Assembly: GCA_902772715.1 (NCBI GenBank)
Contig: CACYBT010000225.1
Coordinates: 1-15,810, forward strand
Direction: 5' to 3'
Source of the DNA: an uncultured Succinivibrio sp.
GTDB taxonomy: Bacteria > Pseudomonadota > Gammaproteobacteria > Enterobacterales > Succinivibrionaceae
DNA length: 15,810 nucleotides
Positions 6,365 through 13,851 of the stretch are shown here, one piece after another (the first letter of the stretch is position 1; the number at the start of each line of letters is the position of its first letter). The notes beneath the pieces were generated by a model, which worked only from the letters and a program-made list of their open reading frames with translations, was not told where the DNA came from and did not search any database. A program made the position numbers and the translations under genes.

Positions 6365-8261
6365 CTATCACTTTGTGGAGCTTTTGATTTGAAAGGTGAA
6401 CTATGGAAATAAAAAACATTCCGCATATTGTTCCTGTTAGTATGGATAACAGGTAGGAAAGAGCCTCACCAGATAAAAATATTATAAAAATCCCACCATG
6501 AGGGGCACAGACGTGACAGCCAAAATACATTGATAAGGCACCGGTAATGGCGGAACAGGATACACATGCTAGTCGCATCATCCCCTCATTGATACTCATG
6601 TAGGGCATAACTCCTTCAGTGACAAATACTAACCCCTTACTAAATGACTTAAATCTCTCCTTTCTAAGTTCCGCGCTGAAGGCTTGAGGAATGAGTATTC
6701 CCGCAAGTCCTGCCGCTAACGGCGGAACCATTCCTCCTGCCATAATTGCAGCCATAATCATGCTTCCCGCACCGATGTCCGGCAAACAATCAGCCAAAAG
6801 CAGTACTCCAATAGCATAAGCGATCTTATTGATAGGACCACCTAAATCACAGGCCATCATTCCAGCAAGTATCGCTCCTAGCATGGCTAACACTGGTGTT
6901 GGGGCTGAAGTAATAAACATATTGATATATTCATCAAGCAGATTGGCAGGAATATTAGTAAAGAATAATGCCACGGTGGCAGTTCCCAGACACCCCACCA
7001 GAGGATAAATGAGAAGTGCAACCACTGCATCATGCCCTTTCAAAAAGCGGCTAGAGAAAAGTGAAGTGAGCAATGCCACGACTCCTGCGATAAAACCGTT
7101 TATGACGGCACCTATAACTCCTGAATATCCCAAATCTGCCATAACTCCACCGGTAAATCCCGCAACCAATGCAGTGCGTCCTTTTATAGAAAAAGCAATG
7201 AAGGCACTTAGGATAGGGAAGAGCAAGGTTCCAATACTGTAACCTATCCGGTCAAAATAGAATTCCAACTGCGTTCCGTGGATAAAATCAAGTTTTGCGG
7301 TTGCAGAAAGAATTCCTGAGGCCGCAGCAATCGGCATGATATAAGTGAGACCACTCATCAGATGTCGATACATTTTCATGGCAAGTGAGGTGGTTCCACG
7401 AAACCCTTTTTGGTATTTTGCGCATTTAGGATCGAGAGCGGATTTGATAAGTTTTTCAGGGTCTTTGATACCTTCTATAACTCCTACACGGATAAGCGGT
7501 TTACCTAAAAATCTCTCCATTTCCACAATTCTATCCGCAGCTACAATTACTCCCTTGGCTTTAGATATTTCCTCAGGTAAAAGGCTGTTTCGGTTGCCAG
7601 CGGCACCATCGGTTTCTATTTTTATACGAATACCTAGTTTTTGGGCGGCTTTTTCTAGAGCCTCAGCAGCCATGTAGGTATGCGATAATCCCGCAGGGCA
7701 GGCGGTAACAGCTACCACATCGTAGTAACCACTGTTATTCTCGTCTTGTATCTGTTGAGGTTTATGCTTGACTACTGATTTTTGCTCTGGATGCCTACTT
7801 ATTTCAGTTTCATCAGCATCATTGATGATTTTTAGAAAATTTCCAACTGAAGTGCTGCTTAAAAGATTTTTTCTAAATTCTTCTGAAATCAGCAGAGTTG
7901 AGAGTCTGGCGAGAACATCAAGATGTTCATTTGAGGCATCTTCAGGAGAGGCAATCATAAAAAAAAGATTGGTTGGTTTGCCATCTAGACTGTCAAAATC
8001 AATGCCATCTTTTACGATCATGGCGGCAAGTCCCGGGTTTTTTACGCCAGCGCTTTTTGCGTGTGGGACGGCTACGCCTTCACCTAAACCAGTTGAGACC
8101 TGTTCTTCACGTAGAAATACATCATTTTTGTATAATTCTTTATCGCTTAAACAGCCACTTTTGTTTACAAGCTCTACTAGCTCATTGATGGCTTGTTCTT
8201 TATTAGCAACTGTAGCATTGATATTTATACAATTGGGATCTAGTAAGTCACAAATTCTCAT
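6360..8261 (-). CDS. PTS fructose-family permease, fused EIIA-EIIB-EIIC
   Basis: This single-chain permease would take up and phosphorylate a sugar, receiving phosphate from HPr. The 633-residue product has the IIA domain (residues 1-150) with phosphorylatable His67 in AVPHAKS; the IIB domain (about 180-276) with Cys188 in TACPAGLSHTYMAAEAL; and the IIC membrane domain (about 295-625) with MSGLTYIMPIAAASG, CDLGGPINKIAYAIG and APHGGIF. Order and length match Firmicute FruA (about 635), not E. coli FruA, which lacks IIA. The normal IIC motif EGAIPFAAADP is replaced by EGVMPYMSINEG (549-560), so the substrate may not be fructose. No fruK or fruB is adjacent. The ribosome binding site GAGGA (8268-8272) overlaps the cysE stop, so the genes are translationally coupled. 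Confidence 0.9.
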   Translation of the reverse strand: MRICDLLDPNCININATVANKEQAINELVELVNKSGCLSDKELYKNDVFLREEQVSTGLGEGVAVPHAKSAGVKNPGLAAMIVKDGIDFDSLDGKPTNLFFMIASPEDASNEHLDVLARLSTLLISEEFRKNLLSSTSVGNFLKIINDADETEISRHPEQKSVVKHKPQQIQDENNSGYYDVVAVTACPAGLSHTYMAAEALEKAAQKLGIRIKIETDGAAGNRNSLLPEEISKAKGVIVAADRIVEMERFLGKPLIRVGVIEGIKDPEKLIKSALDPKCAKYQKGFRGTTSLAMKMYRHLMSGLTYIMPIAAASGILSATAKLDFIHGTQLEFYFDRIGYSIGTLLFPILSAFIAFSIKGRTALVAGFTGGVMADLGYSGVIGAVINGFIAGVVALLTSLFSSRFLKGHDAVVALLIYPLVGCLGTATVALFFTNIPANLLDEYINMFITSAPTPVLAMLGAILAGMMACDLGGPINKIAYAIGVLLLADCLPDIGAGSMIMAAIMAGGMVPPLAAGLAGILIPQAFSAELRKERFKSFSKGLVFVTEGVMPYMSINEGMMRLACVSCSAITGALSMYFGCHVCAPHGGIFIIFLSGEALSYLLSILTGTICGMFFISIVHLSNQKLHKVIA

Positions 8262-8270
8262 TATTTGTCC

Positions 8271-9128
8271 TCAGATGGTTTGAGATGCAATAGCCGGACA
8301 AGGAGTCCCAATCTTGTCTGAATTACATCCGTTAAAAGTCTGATCCATGGTAAGCGATGGCATATCAATTTTAGGTTTACCAATGACCCTTGCTGGTACT
8401 CCTACTACTGTAGTATGAGGCGGAACATCCTTTAGTACTACAGAACCGGCACCTACAACGGCACCTTCTCCGATTCTTATATTACCGAGTATTTTTGCTC
8501 CAGCGCCAATCATTACTCCTCGGCCGATTTTTGGATGTCTGTTTCCTTGCTCTTTTCCGGTTCCGCCCAAGGTAACGCCATGCAGTAATGATACGGTATC
8601 CTCAATCACCGCAGTTTCACCGATAACGATATTGGTGGCATGGTCAAGCATAAGACCTTTCCCAATGACTGCGGCAGGATGAATGTCTACTGCATAAACC
8701 TCCGAGAGTCGACTCTGTAAAAAATAGGAAAGGTGAAACCTTTGGTTTTGCCATAACCAGTGGGATATACGGTAGGTTTCGAGTACATGAGGTCCTTTTA
8801 AAAACAGCAAAATACTTAAAGAAGAAGTAGATGCAGGATCACGAGTCAAGACAGCGTTGATATCGCATATGGCATAATTAAGCAGGTATTTTGCGTCATT
8901 ATATGCTTCCATACATACTTCATATAAAGAGTAGGCACTAACCTCTTCTGTTGCTATTTTAGAGGCTATAAGCCTCGAGAGAGATTCATCAAACCCCTTG
9001 GATTCAAGAATGATTCTTCGCAAAAAAGGAGCTAGTGTTTTTTCCTTCTCACAGATTGAGATCGCATGTTCTTTAATCGTACAGAAGAAGGTATCTATTT
9101 CCTTTTGGTTATAGTTTGTGTCTTGCAT
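8271..9128 (-). CDS. cysE: serine O-acetyltransferase
   Basis: CysE transfers acetyl from acetyl-CoA to L-serine to give O-acetylserine, the first step of cysteine synthesis. The 285-residue product matches E. coli CysE (273) with a longer N- and C-terminus. It has the helical N-terminal domain (1-145), then left-handed beta-helix hexapeptide repeats from DIHPAAVIG through GVPARVIGKP (about 148-252). Catalytic residues are present in MLDHAT (Asp162, His163) and in RHPK (His198). The tail keeps MDQTFNG and ends in Ile, the residue by which CysE docks into CysK, so the cysteine synthase complex is probably conserved. The start is by homology, with a weak ACGGAC ribosome binding site. It is transcribed with the downstream PTS gene. 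Confidence 0.95.
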   Translation of the reverse strand: MQDTNYNQKEIDTFFCTIKEHAISICEKEKTLAPFLRRIILESKGFDESLSRLIASKIATEEVSAYSLYEVCMEAYNDAKYLLNYAICDINAVLTRDPASTSSLSILLFLKGPHVLETYRISHWLWQNQRFHLSYFLQSRLSEVYAVDIHPAAVIGKGLMLDHATNIVIGETAVIEDTVSLLHGVTLGGTGKEQGNRHPKIGRGVMIGAGAKILGNIRIGEGAVVGAGSVVLKDVPPHTTVVGVPARVIGKPKIDMPSLTMDQTFNGCNSDKIGTPCPAIASQTI

Positions 9129-9164
9129 TAAATGTCCGTAAGCACTGTAGTTGTCGGCAGAATA

Positions 9165-9179
9165 CTGTCAGTTTGACAG
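9165..9179. promoter_or_regulatory. palindrome in the cysE leader, possible operator
   Basis: CTGTCA (9165-9170), GTT, TGACAG (9174-9179) is a perfect 6-bp inverted repeat about 14-28 nt downstream of the predicted cysE start point and 37 nt before the start codon. That location suits a repressor site. It resembles a LexA box, but the spacing between CTGT and ACAG is 7, not 8. I cannot name the regulator. Confidence 0.35.
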
Positions 9180-9199
9180 AATTCGTTTCAAGATAAGCC

Positions 9200-9228
9200 A
9201 TTATAGGCGGTTTTTCCTATTGTGTCAT
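9200..9228 (-). promoter_or_regulatory. sigma70 promoter for cysE and the PTS gene
   Basis: On the minus strand, ATGACA (9228-9223, 5 of 6 consensus bases) is followed by exactly 17 bp and then TATAAT (9205-9200, perfect). This is the best promoter match I see in the window. The -35 hexamer contains the TGA stop codon of fieF (9227-9225). The predicted start near 9193 gives a leader of about 65 nt before cysE. Confidence 0.65.
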
Positions 9229-10163
9229 GCATTGCCTCCAGGAAAGGAGGTATCTTTGAATTCCACCTCATCATAGGTTTTCTTCTCGTCAGGTTCCATA
9301 TGCAAAATAATCTCAGCATTGACAAATACTTCTCTGAGATTGTGCTCCACATTGTTGATAATGTTGTGGCAGGTTACAAGATCAAGCCTGCCATCCATAA
9401 CAATATGTCCTTGGATGAATACCATTGGTCCTGCATGGTGGGTTTTCAGATCATGAATGGAAGTGATCCCTGGCTCGTTGACAATAATGGTGATGATTTT
9501 AGAGATATCTTTACTGTCAAGCGAGTGGTCAAGGAGTATCTGTACTGCGTTCATTCCAATGTCGTAGGCGCCTTTTAAAATGAATAAACCGATAAGGGCA
9601 GCAAATAAACCATCTGCCCATAAATACCCCATATAACTTAGATACAACGATATAATGACACTAATATTAAGCATCACATCTGCAGTATAATGCAGGCGGT
9701 CAGCGGAAATTGCTTCTGATTTTGTAAGTCTGTAGACGTAGCCCTGAAAGAGTATTAAAAGTACCGTAAACAGGGTGGAGAAGACACTGACATAGATAGC
9801 CAAATCAATACTCTTTAAAGGTTGGGGGGAAAAAAACTTGTACAATCCTTCGGAAATAAGTATTGAGGCTGAGCCTCCTATGAAGGCTGACTGTGCCAAC
9901 GAGGCCAGAGCCTGGGTTTTGTAATGACCGAAACGATGTTCATTATCTGGAGGTGTTAAAGAAAATTTTAAGGCTAGCAGATTTACGAGTGATGCCAGAC
10001 AGTCAAAAATCGAATCGGTCAGTGAAGCGAAGATTACTGAAGATCCAGACACCATCCATACACCAAATTTAACGACAACAAATATTATGGCAGTACCAAC
10101 AGAGGCCAATCCGGCTAATAACACTAGCCGTTTATATTTTTCTAATCCTGTAATTTTATCCAT
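9225..10163 (-). CDS. fieF: cation diffusion facilitator, FieF/YiiP-type metal efflux pump
   Basis: FieF exports divalent metal (Fe2+, Zn2+, Cd2+) from the cytoplasm in exchange for protons, as a dimer. The 312-residue product follows E. coli FieF (300) closely: six membrane helices within about residues 12-205 and a cytoplasmic domain after that. The transport site is complete, with Asp50 and Asp54 in LTDSIFDCLASL (helix 2) and His158 and Asp162 in RLHYTADVMLN (helix 5). EHRFGHYKTQALASLAQS (75-92) is a family hallmark. The cytoplasmic domain keeps IHDLKTHHAGP and ends with a longer tail than E. coli. AAGGA (10171-10175), 7 nt upstream, supports the ATG. cysE follows 96 bp downstream with its own promoter. 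Which metal it exports cannot be read from the sequence. Confidence 0.92.
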   Translation of the reverse strand: MDKITGLEKYKRLVLLAGLASVGTAIIFVVVKFGVWMVSGSSVIFASLTDSIFDCLASLVNLLALKFSLTPPDNEHRFGHYKTQALASLAQSAFIGGSASILISEGLYKFFSPQPLKSIDLAIYVSVFSTLFTVLLILFQGYVYRLTKSEAISADRLHYTADVMLNISVIISLYLSYMGYLWADGLFAALIGLFILKGAYDIGMNAVQILLDHSLDSKDISKIITIIVNEPGITSIHDLKTHHAGPMVFIQGHIVMDGRLDLVTCHNIINNVEHNLREVFVNAEIILHMEPDEKKTYDEVEFKDTSFPGGNA

Positions 10164-10325
10164 TTTCTAATCCTTTAGGTGATATTGTACCTTAATTCTA
10201 TTGAACAATATGAATTAATCAGGAAGTAAGTGACACGAGAAAAATACGCTGTATTTTAAAAAGTATTTTTGTCTATCGCCTGCAGCTGACAACACTGTTA
10301 CACTTTTCAAAATTTTTCATCTTGA

Positions 10326-10653
10326 GTGGCAAATTTTTCGTTCTTAGGAGCGCCTTGCACAAAGCCTCTGCCTCTATTCAGATCAGAAATCAAAAGATTA
10401 TCTTTCGGGTATGTTAAACAGCATGGTTACGTATACTATCTTAATCATTTCTTTTTTGCAGGATTAAAGGATGCGGGATCTGGCATTTTAGTGGTGAACT
10501 ACATGACGCAGCATATTTATCTTCATAAAGACGATGAAAATGACAAGAATCGCTGATTATGACTTTGGTCGATATGTCACTCGTCATATTTATCATAAAG
10601 CAGGCAAAATCAAAACTAACACATTGCGTGTAAGTACTTTTTTATCTGATTAA
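10326..10653 (+). pseudogene. unidentified, probably decayed coding fragments
   Basis: A frame from GTG 10326 to TGA 10556 encodes 76 residues with aromatic-rich stretches (GYVKQHGYVYYLNHFFF) and ends MTQHIYLHKDDENDKNR. A second frame, shifted by +1, runs from ATG 10534 to TAA 10653 (39 residues) and contains RYVTRHIYHKAGKIKTN. The two share a Y-[MV]-T-x-HIY-(L)-HK pattern and the DNA word CATATTTAT followed by CATAAAG. A similar peptide occurs at 15445-15693. I do not recognise the family. Decayed transposase or other selfish-gene ends are one possibility, and chance in a non-coding spacer is another. No convincing ribosome binding site precedes the GTG. Confidence 0.25.
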
Positions 10654-10780
10654 ACTCAAAAAATTGTGCTTTTACCATTTAAAATTTCAAAAATCATACG
10701 GCTAACCGATTTATCTTGTTAAATATAAACTACAATCATAAGCTATGAAGATGTATTTAAACAATTAGAAGTGATGGAGA

Positions 10781-10803
10781 CTAAACAGCGCAGAACTGTT
10801 TAG
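10781..10803 (+). promoter_or_regulatory. hairpin abutting the plsB ribosome binding site
   Basis: CTAAACAG (10781-10788) and CTGTTTAG (10796-10803) are perfect complements around a 7-nt loop. The 3' arm ends within the Shine-Dalgarno-like AGG (10802-10804), 6 nt before the plsB ATG. It may reduce or gate plsB translation. No U-run follows, so it is not a terminator. Confidence 0.5.
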
Positions 10804-10810
10804 GTAGAGT

Positions 10811-13243
10811 ATGATTTTAAATACTGTGCTGAGATTTTTTTTGTATTGGCCATTTCGCGTTATCACCAATAGTTCCACGATTCCTTTTGAACCTTTGAAG
10901 AATATTCAGTTTGATGGTGATAAGGAAGTAGTTTATGTAACTTTGTCATCGTCCGTTGGTAATCTCATGAGTATTGAAAGAGCGACGGATAAGTTGAAAC
11001 TGCCTTCGCCTTTTTCACCTCTTATTTTGTCGGGGAAGAAAATTCCGCGTGTTTGTTATCTGCGTTCTCCTGGATTTTTTTCAAAGTATGGATCCAAAGA
11101 TCATAAGATTGAAAGAATTTTTGATTTATGGAACAAGTATGCCGATGAAACAGGTAAGGATATTCAGGTTTTCCCTATCACCGTTCTTTGGTCACGAAAT
11201 CCTGGTATTGAAAATCTTGGATTGCATGGCCTCAATGCTGCAACTCCATCCATAAAAAAATTCTTTAACCTCATTTTTGCCGGTAGGGATAACTGCACTA
11301 TATTCTGCGGTAAGTTCAACCTGGTTGAATCACGAGAGCGCTTTGCTAAATCTCGTTTTTCTAAAGATTTGAATCGTACCTTTAAACTTATATTTGTACA
11401 AAGAGCGCGAAATGTTGTGGGTAAACCTTTACCGAACCGTCCGCAAATCATTGAAGAAATTTTAAATCGTTCTGCAGTTGTTGAACAGATTAGACTTTTG
11501 GCACAAAGCAAAAATATCTCTCAGGCTGAGTCTGCAGCTCAGGCTCGACAGATCCTAGAGGTTATGGTGGCGGACACTAGATATTCTCTACTGCGTTTTT
11601 TTAATAGTATTGTATCAACCATCTGGTCAAAAATTTATCAAGGACAGTGTATTACTGGTGTAGATAGGGTAAGACATCTAGTTCGCACCGGACATGAGAT
11701 AATTTATATTCCTTGTCATCGCTCGCATATGGATTACATCCTTCTGACGTTTGTGCTCTTTCATGAAGGACTTCCTTTGCCACAGATTGCTTCAGGTGAC
11801 AATCTTAATTTCTTCCCTGTAGGACCGATTATTAAACGTTGTGGTTCATATTTTATTCGTCGCAAGATGAAGGGGGATGATTTCTACATTACAATTTTCA
11901 GAGAATATCTGAGTCTGCTCTTTGAAAACGGCTATGCTACTGAATTCTTTATTGAGGGTGGCCGTTCTCGATCGGGACGTATGTTGCCACCACGTACCGG
12001 TATGGTGGCGATGACGGTACAGTCGCAGTTGCGTGGTTATGACAGACCGGTTGCTTTCGTCCCAACTTATCTTGGTTATGAGCACGTTACAGAAGTGGGA
12101 TCATATATGCGTGAATTAACCGGAGAACGCAAGAAAAAAGAGAGTGCTATTGCGCTATTAGGAATTTTTAAACGTTTCAGAAATTATGGTCGTGGCTATG
12201 TTAATTTCGGTGAACCTGTCATTGTTCCGAAGTTTTTAAACGAAAATGTTCCCGATTGGAAAAACTATATTGATCCTAAGGGAGGGGCAAGACCAGAGTG
12301 GCTTAACGATACTGTCAAGCAGATGGCTCACACCATCATTATGAATCTTAATGATTCAGCAACTATCAATGGTATTAATCTCTGTGCTTTGGCTATTATG
12401 AATGTTCCAGATCACACCATGAGTATCAGTCAGTTAAAAAAGTGTATAGAGCTTTATATTAAACTGCTTGAAGTTGATCCAAGAAGACGTGGAGGGATCC
12501 CTAGGGAAGAACCTATGCGTCTAATTCTGCAAGCCATTGAGTTAAAGAAATTTCATATTTATGACGTAGGTGATGACATGAAATTCGTGCGTCCATCCTA
12601 TGGCCAAACCCTACAGTTAACTTATTTTCAAAATAATATTGTGCATTTGTTTGCTTTGCCGGCTCTTCTGGCCAATATTATTTTACGTAACGGTCATATT
12701 AAACATGAGGAAGTACGGTCTCATGCTCGATCGTTGTTCTATTTCCTGCGTCATGAATTATTCTCACCTGTTGATGAAAAAGATCTTGATAATCTTATTG
12801 ATGCATATATTGCGAATTTTGATGAGGAAGGTTATATCACGAAAGATGAAGATATGATTTTTGTATCTGGTGATGGCTATATTGAATTCTACGTGCTTTC
12901 ACGCTGTATCTATCATAATCTGGTGCGGTATTTGGTTGCAGTTACGGCACTTAAGAATACAGATGACGGAACCATTAATGTTAAAGAATTTGTGGATAGG
13001 TGTCTTGATTACTCGAAAAGATTACCTGTGGAGGTAACTAATAATTCTCCAGAGTTTGCTGATCCGATACTATTTAACATTATGTGTGACACTTTTATAC
13101 GCCATGCATATTTTTATGTTAAAGAAAATGATAAACTTTATGTGAATATGCCTAAGGTACAGAAACTCGATCATGCGGCTACACCACTGTTGGGTGCACG
13201 TGATGTCAAAATCCTCAATGGTCAGACTGTAATAAAAAAGTAG
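10811..13243 (+). CDS. plsB: glycerol-3-phosphate 1-O-acyltransferase PlsB
   Basis: PlsB acylates position 1 of sn-glycerol-3-phosphate with acyl-ACP or acyl-CoA at the inner membrane, the first committed step of phospholipid synthesis. The 810-residue product is the length of E. coli PlsB (807) and keeps all acyltransferase motifs: PCHRSHMDY with the catalytic HX4D pair His303/Asp308 (motif I), GSYFIRRKMKGDDFY (motif II, from about 345), FFIEGGRSRSGR (motif III, 379-390) and FVPTYLGYEHV (motif IV, 416-426). RGYVNFGEP further on is also characteristic. The N-terminal 270 residues are the large extension typical of this family. The start agrees with homologues; its ribosome binding site lies at the edge of a hairpin. 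A FliL-like gene follows 41 bp downstream, probably cotranscribed. Confidence 0.96.
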   Translation: MILNTVLRFFLYWPFRVITNSSTIPFEPLKNIQFDGDKEVVYVTLSSSVGNLMSIERATDKLKLPSPFSPLILSGKKIPRVCYLRSPGFFSKYGSKDHKIERIFDLWNKYADETGKDIQVFPITVLWSRNPGIENLGLHGLNAATPSIKKFFNLIFAGRDNCTIFCGKFNLVESRERFAKSRFSKDLNRTFKLIFVQRARNVVGKPLPNRPQIIEEILNRSAVVEQIRLLAQSKNISQAESAAQARQILEVMVADTRYSLLRFFNSIVSTIWSKIYQGQCITGVDRVRHLVRTGHEIIYIPCHRSHMDYILLTFVLFHEGLPLPQIASGDNLNFFPVGPIIKRCGSYFIRRKMKGDDFYITIFREYLSLLFENGYATEFFIEGGRSRSGRMLPPRTGMVAMTVQSQLRGYDRPVAFVPTYLGYEHVTEVGSYMRELTGERKKKESAIALLGIFKRFRNYGRGYVNFGEPVIVPKFLNENVPDWKNYIDPKGGARPEWLNDTVKQMAHTIIMNLNDSATINGINLCALAIMNVPDHTMSISQLKKCIELYIKLLEVDPRRRGGIPREEPMRLILQAIELKKFHIYDVGDDMKFVRPSYGQTLQLTYFQNNIVHLFALPALLANIILRNGHIKHEEVRSHARSLFYFLRHELFSPVDEKDLDNLIDAYIANFDEEGYITKDEDMIFVSGDGYIEFYVLSRCIYHNLVRYLVAVTALKNTDDGTINVKEFVDRCLDYSKRLPVEVTNNSPEFADPILFNIMCDTFIRHAYFYVKENDKLYVNMPKVQKLDHAATPLLGARDVKILNGQTVIKK

Positions 13244-13284
13244 ACTCATGGATCTGGTTGTGTAAATGATATTAAGGAATAATT

Positions 13285-13734
13285 ATGTTTAGGAAATTTT
13301 TGTTGGCCTTAATGACCGCCTTATTAGCAATGACAATTTCTACATCTGTGTTTGCCAGTGGACACGGAGCAAAAGAAGAGGAAGTTCCACCTGAAAGCCT
13401 CGAGCCTGAAATAGGCTATTATCAGTTAACTCCTGATATCACGACAAATTTGGCTACACTTAATCCTCGTGAGAAGATTCATTATCTTAGAATTACACTG
13501 AGTCTGATGCTGGCGGATAGCCGTGATACTAGTATTATTGCTGATGTAGAACCTCTTATCAAGGATGCCGTTGTGACTCTTTTAGGTTCTAAAGAATTTT
13601 CTCAGATTGCCTCGAATGAGGCCCGTGAAAAGATTCGTATTGAGTGCCGAGAGAAAATTTCCTCAATTTTAAATGAAAAATTTGGTAAACCTTTGATTGT
13701 GGATCTACTCTTTTTGAGTTATATGTATCAGTAG
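13285..13734 (+). CDS. FliL-like exported protein
   Basis: The 149-residue product has a Sec-type signal peptide: MFRKF, a hydrophobic core to about residue 20, and a likely signal peptidase I site after VFA (residue 24). The mature part resembles the periplasmic domain of FliL, the flagellar basal-body protein: YYQLTPDITTNLAT, then LRITLSLMLADSRD, a helical stretch ending VEPLIKDAVVTLLGSKEFSQIAS, and AREKIRIECREKISSIL, closing with PLIVDLLFLSYMYQ. A polar linker with EEEVPPESLEPE follows the signal. No flagellar gene is nearby, and a gene of this kind next to plsB is, as I recall, also found in other gammaproteobacteria. It is therefore probably a FliL paralogue of unknown role rather than the motor protein. 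AAGGA (13274-13278) lies 6 nt before the ATG. Confidence 0.75.
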   Translation: MFRKFLLALMTALLAMTISTSVFASGHGAKEEEVPPESLEPEIGYYQLTPDITTNLATLNPREKIHYLRITLSLMLADSRDTSIIADVEPLIKDAVVTLLGSKEFSQIASNEAREKIRIECREKISSILNEKFGKPLIVDLLFLSYMYQ

Positions 13735-13806
13735 TTATGGATTGCGGTGTTAACCCCACAGGCTTGCCCGAGGGAGCAGTCAGTAAAGAGAGGCGCTGAT
13801 GACTAT
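13735..13806 (+). ncRNA. GC-rich patch, possible small RNA or structured 3' UTR
   Basis: Positions 13738-13803 are about 58% G+C by my count, far above the surrounding AT-rich DNA, and no frame in it looks coding. It contains possible short stems, such as GCT-CC / GG-AGC around CGAG at about 13763-13780, and AGTC (13780-13783) with GACT (13801-13804). It leads straight into an intrinsic terminator at 13807-13850. A weak promoter-like pair, TTGTGG (13697-13702), 17 bp, TATATG (13720-13725), lies just upstream within the end of the fliL-like gene. I match it to no known RNA family. Confidence 0.3.
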
Positions 13807-13850
13807 AACCTAAACCTGCAAAGCAAACTTGCGCAAATTTAGGTTTTTGT
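13807..13850 (+). terminator. intrinsic terminator after plsB and the fliL-like gene
   Basis: AACCTAAA (13807-13814) pairs perfectly with TTTAGGTT (13838-13845), with an inner GCAA/TTGC pairing in between, and the stem runs into the T-rich tail TTTTTGTTT. This is a good rho-independent terminator for the plus strand. The minus strand has no T-run after the stem, so it would not stop pmbA transcription in the same way. Confidence 0.65.
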
Positions 13851-13851
13851 T

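Larger units (their letters stand above)
10164..10810. other. fieF-plsB spacer with weak coding debris and hairpins
   Basis: This 647-bp spacer separates divergent fieF and plsB. Near fieF there are inverted repeats TATTG-AA-CAATA (10199-10210) and AAAATAC-GCT-GTATTTT (10241-10257), the latter followed by TTTTTCT on the minus strand. The centre holds two overlapping reading frames (10326-10653, listed separately). The right part has a TACAAT at 10731-10736 as a possible plsB -10 element without a convincing -35, and a hairpin against the plsB start. Confidence 0.5.

Noticed and set aside
7345..8283. Plus-strand frames of 110 and 171 codons inside the PTS gene
   Set aside because: They mirror the codons of the fully recognisable EIIABC protein on the other strand and show no family features.
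9165..9179. LexA/SOS box upstream of cysE
   Set aside because: CTGT and ACAG are 7 bases apart rather than 8, and cysE is not an SOS gene. I kept it only as an unnamed palindrome.
9222..9578. 118-codon plus-strand frame over fieF
   Set aside because: Antisense to the conserved cytoplasmic domain of FieF, with no recognisable motif.
13735..13806. tRNA, glycine or lysine riboswitch, or SRP RNA in the GC-rich patch
   Set aside because: No T-loop, no matching riboswitch core and no SRP tetraloop region could be found; it remains unassigned.
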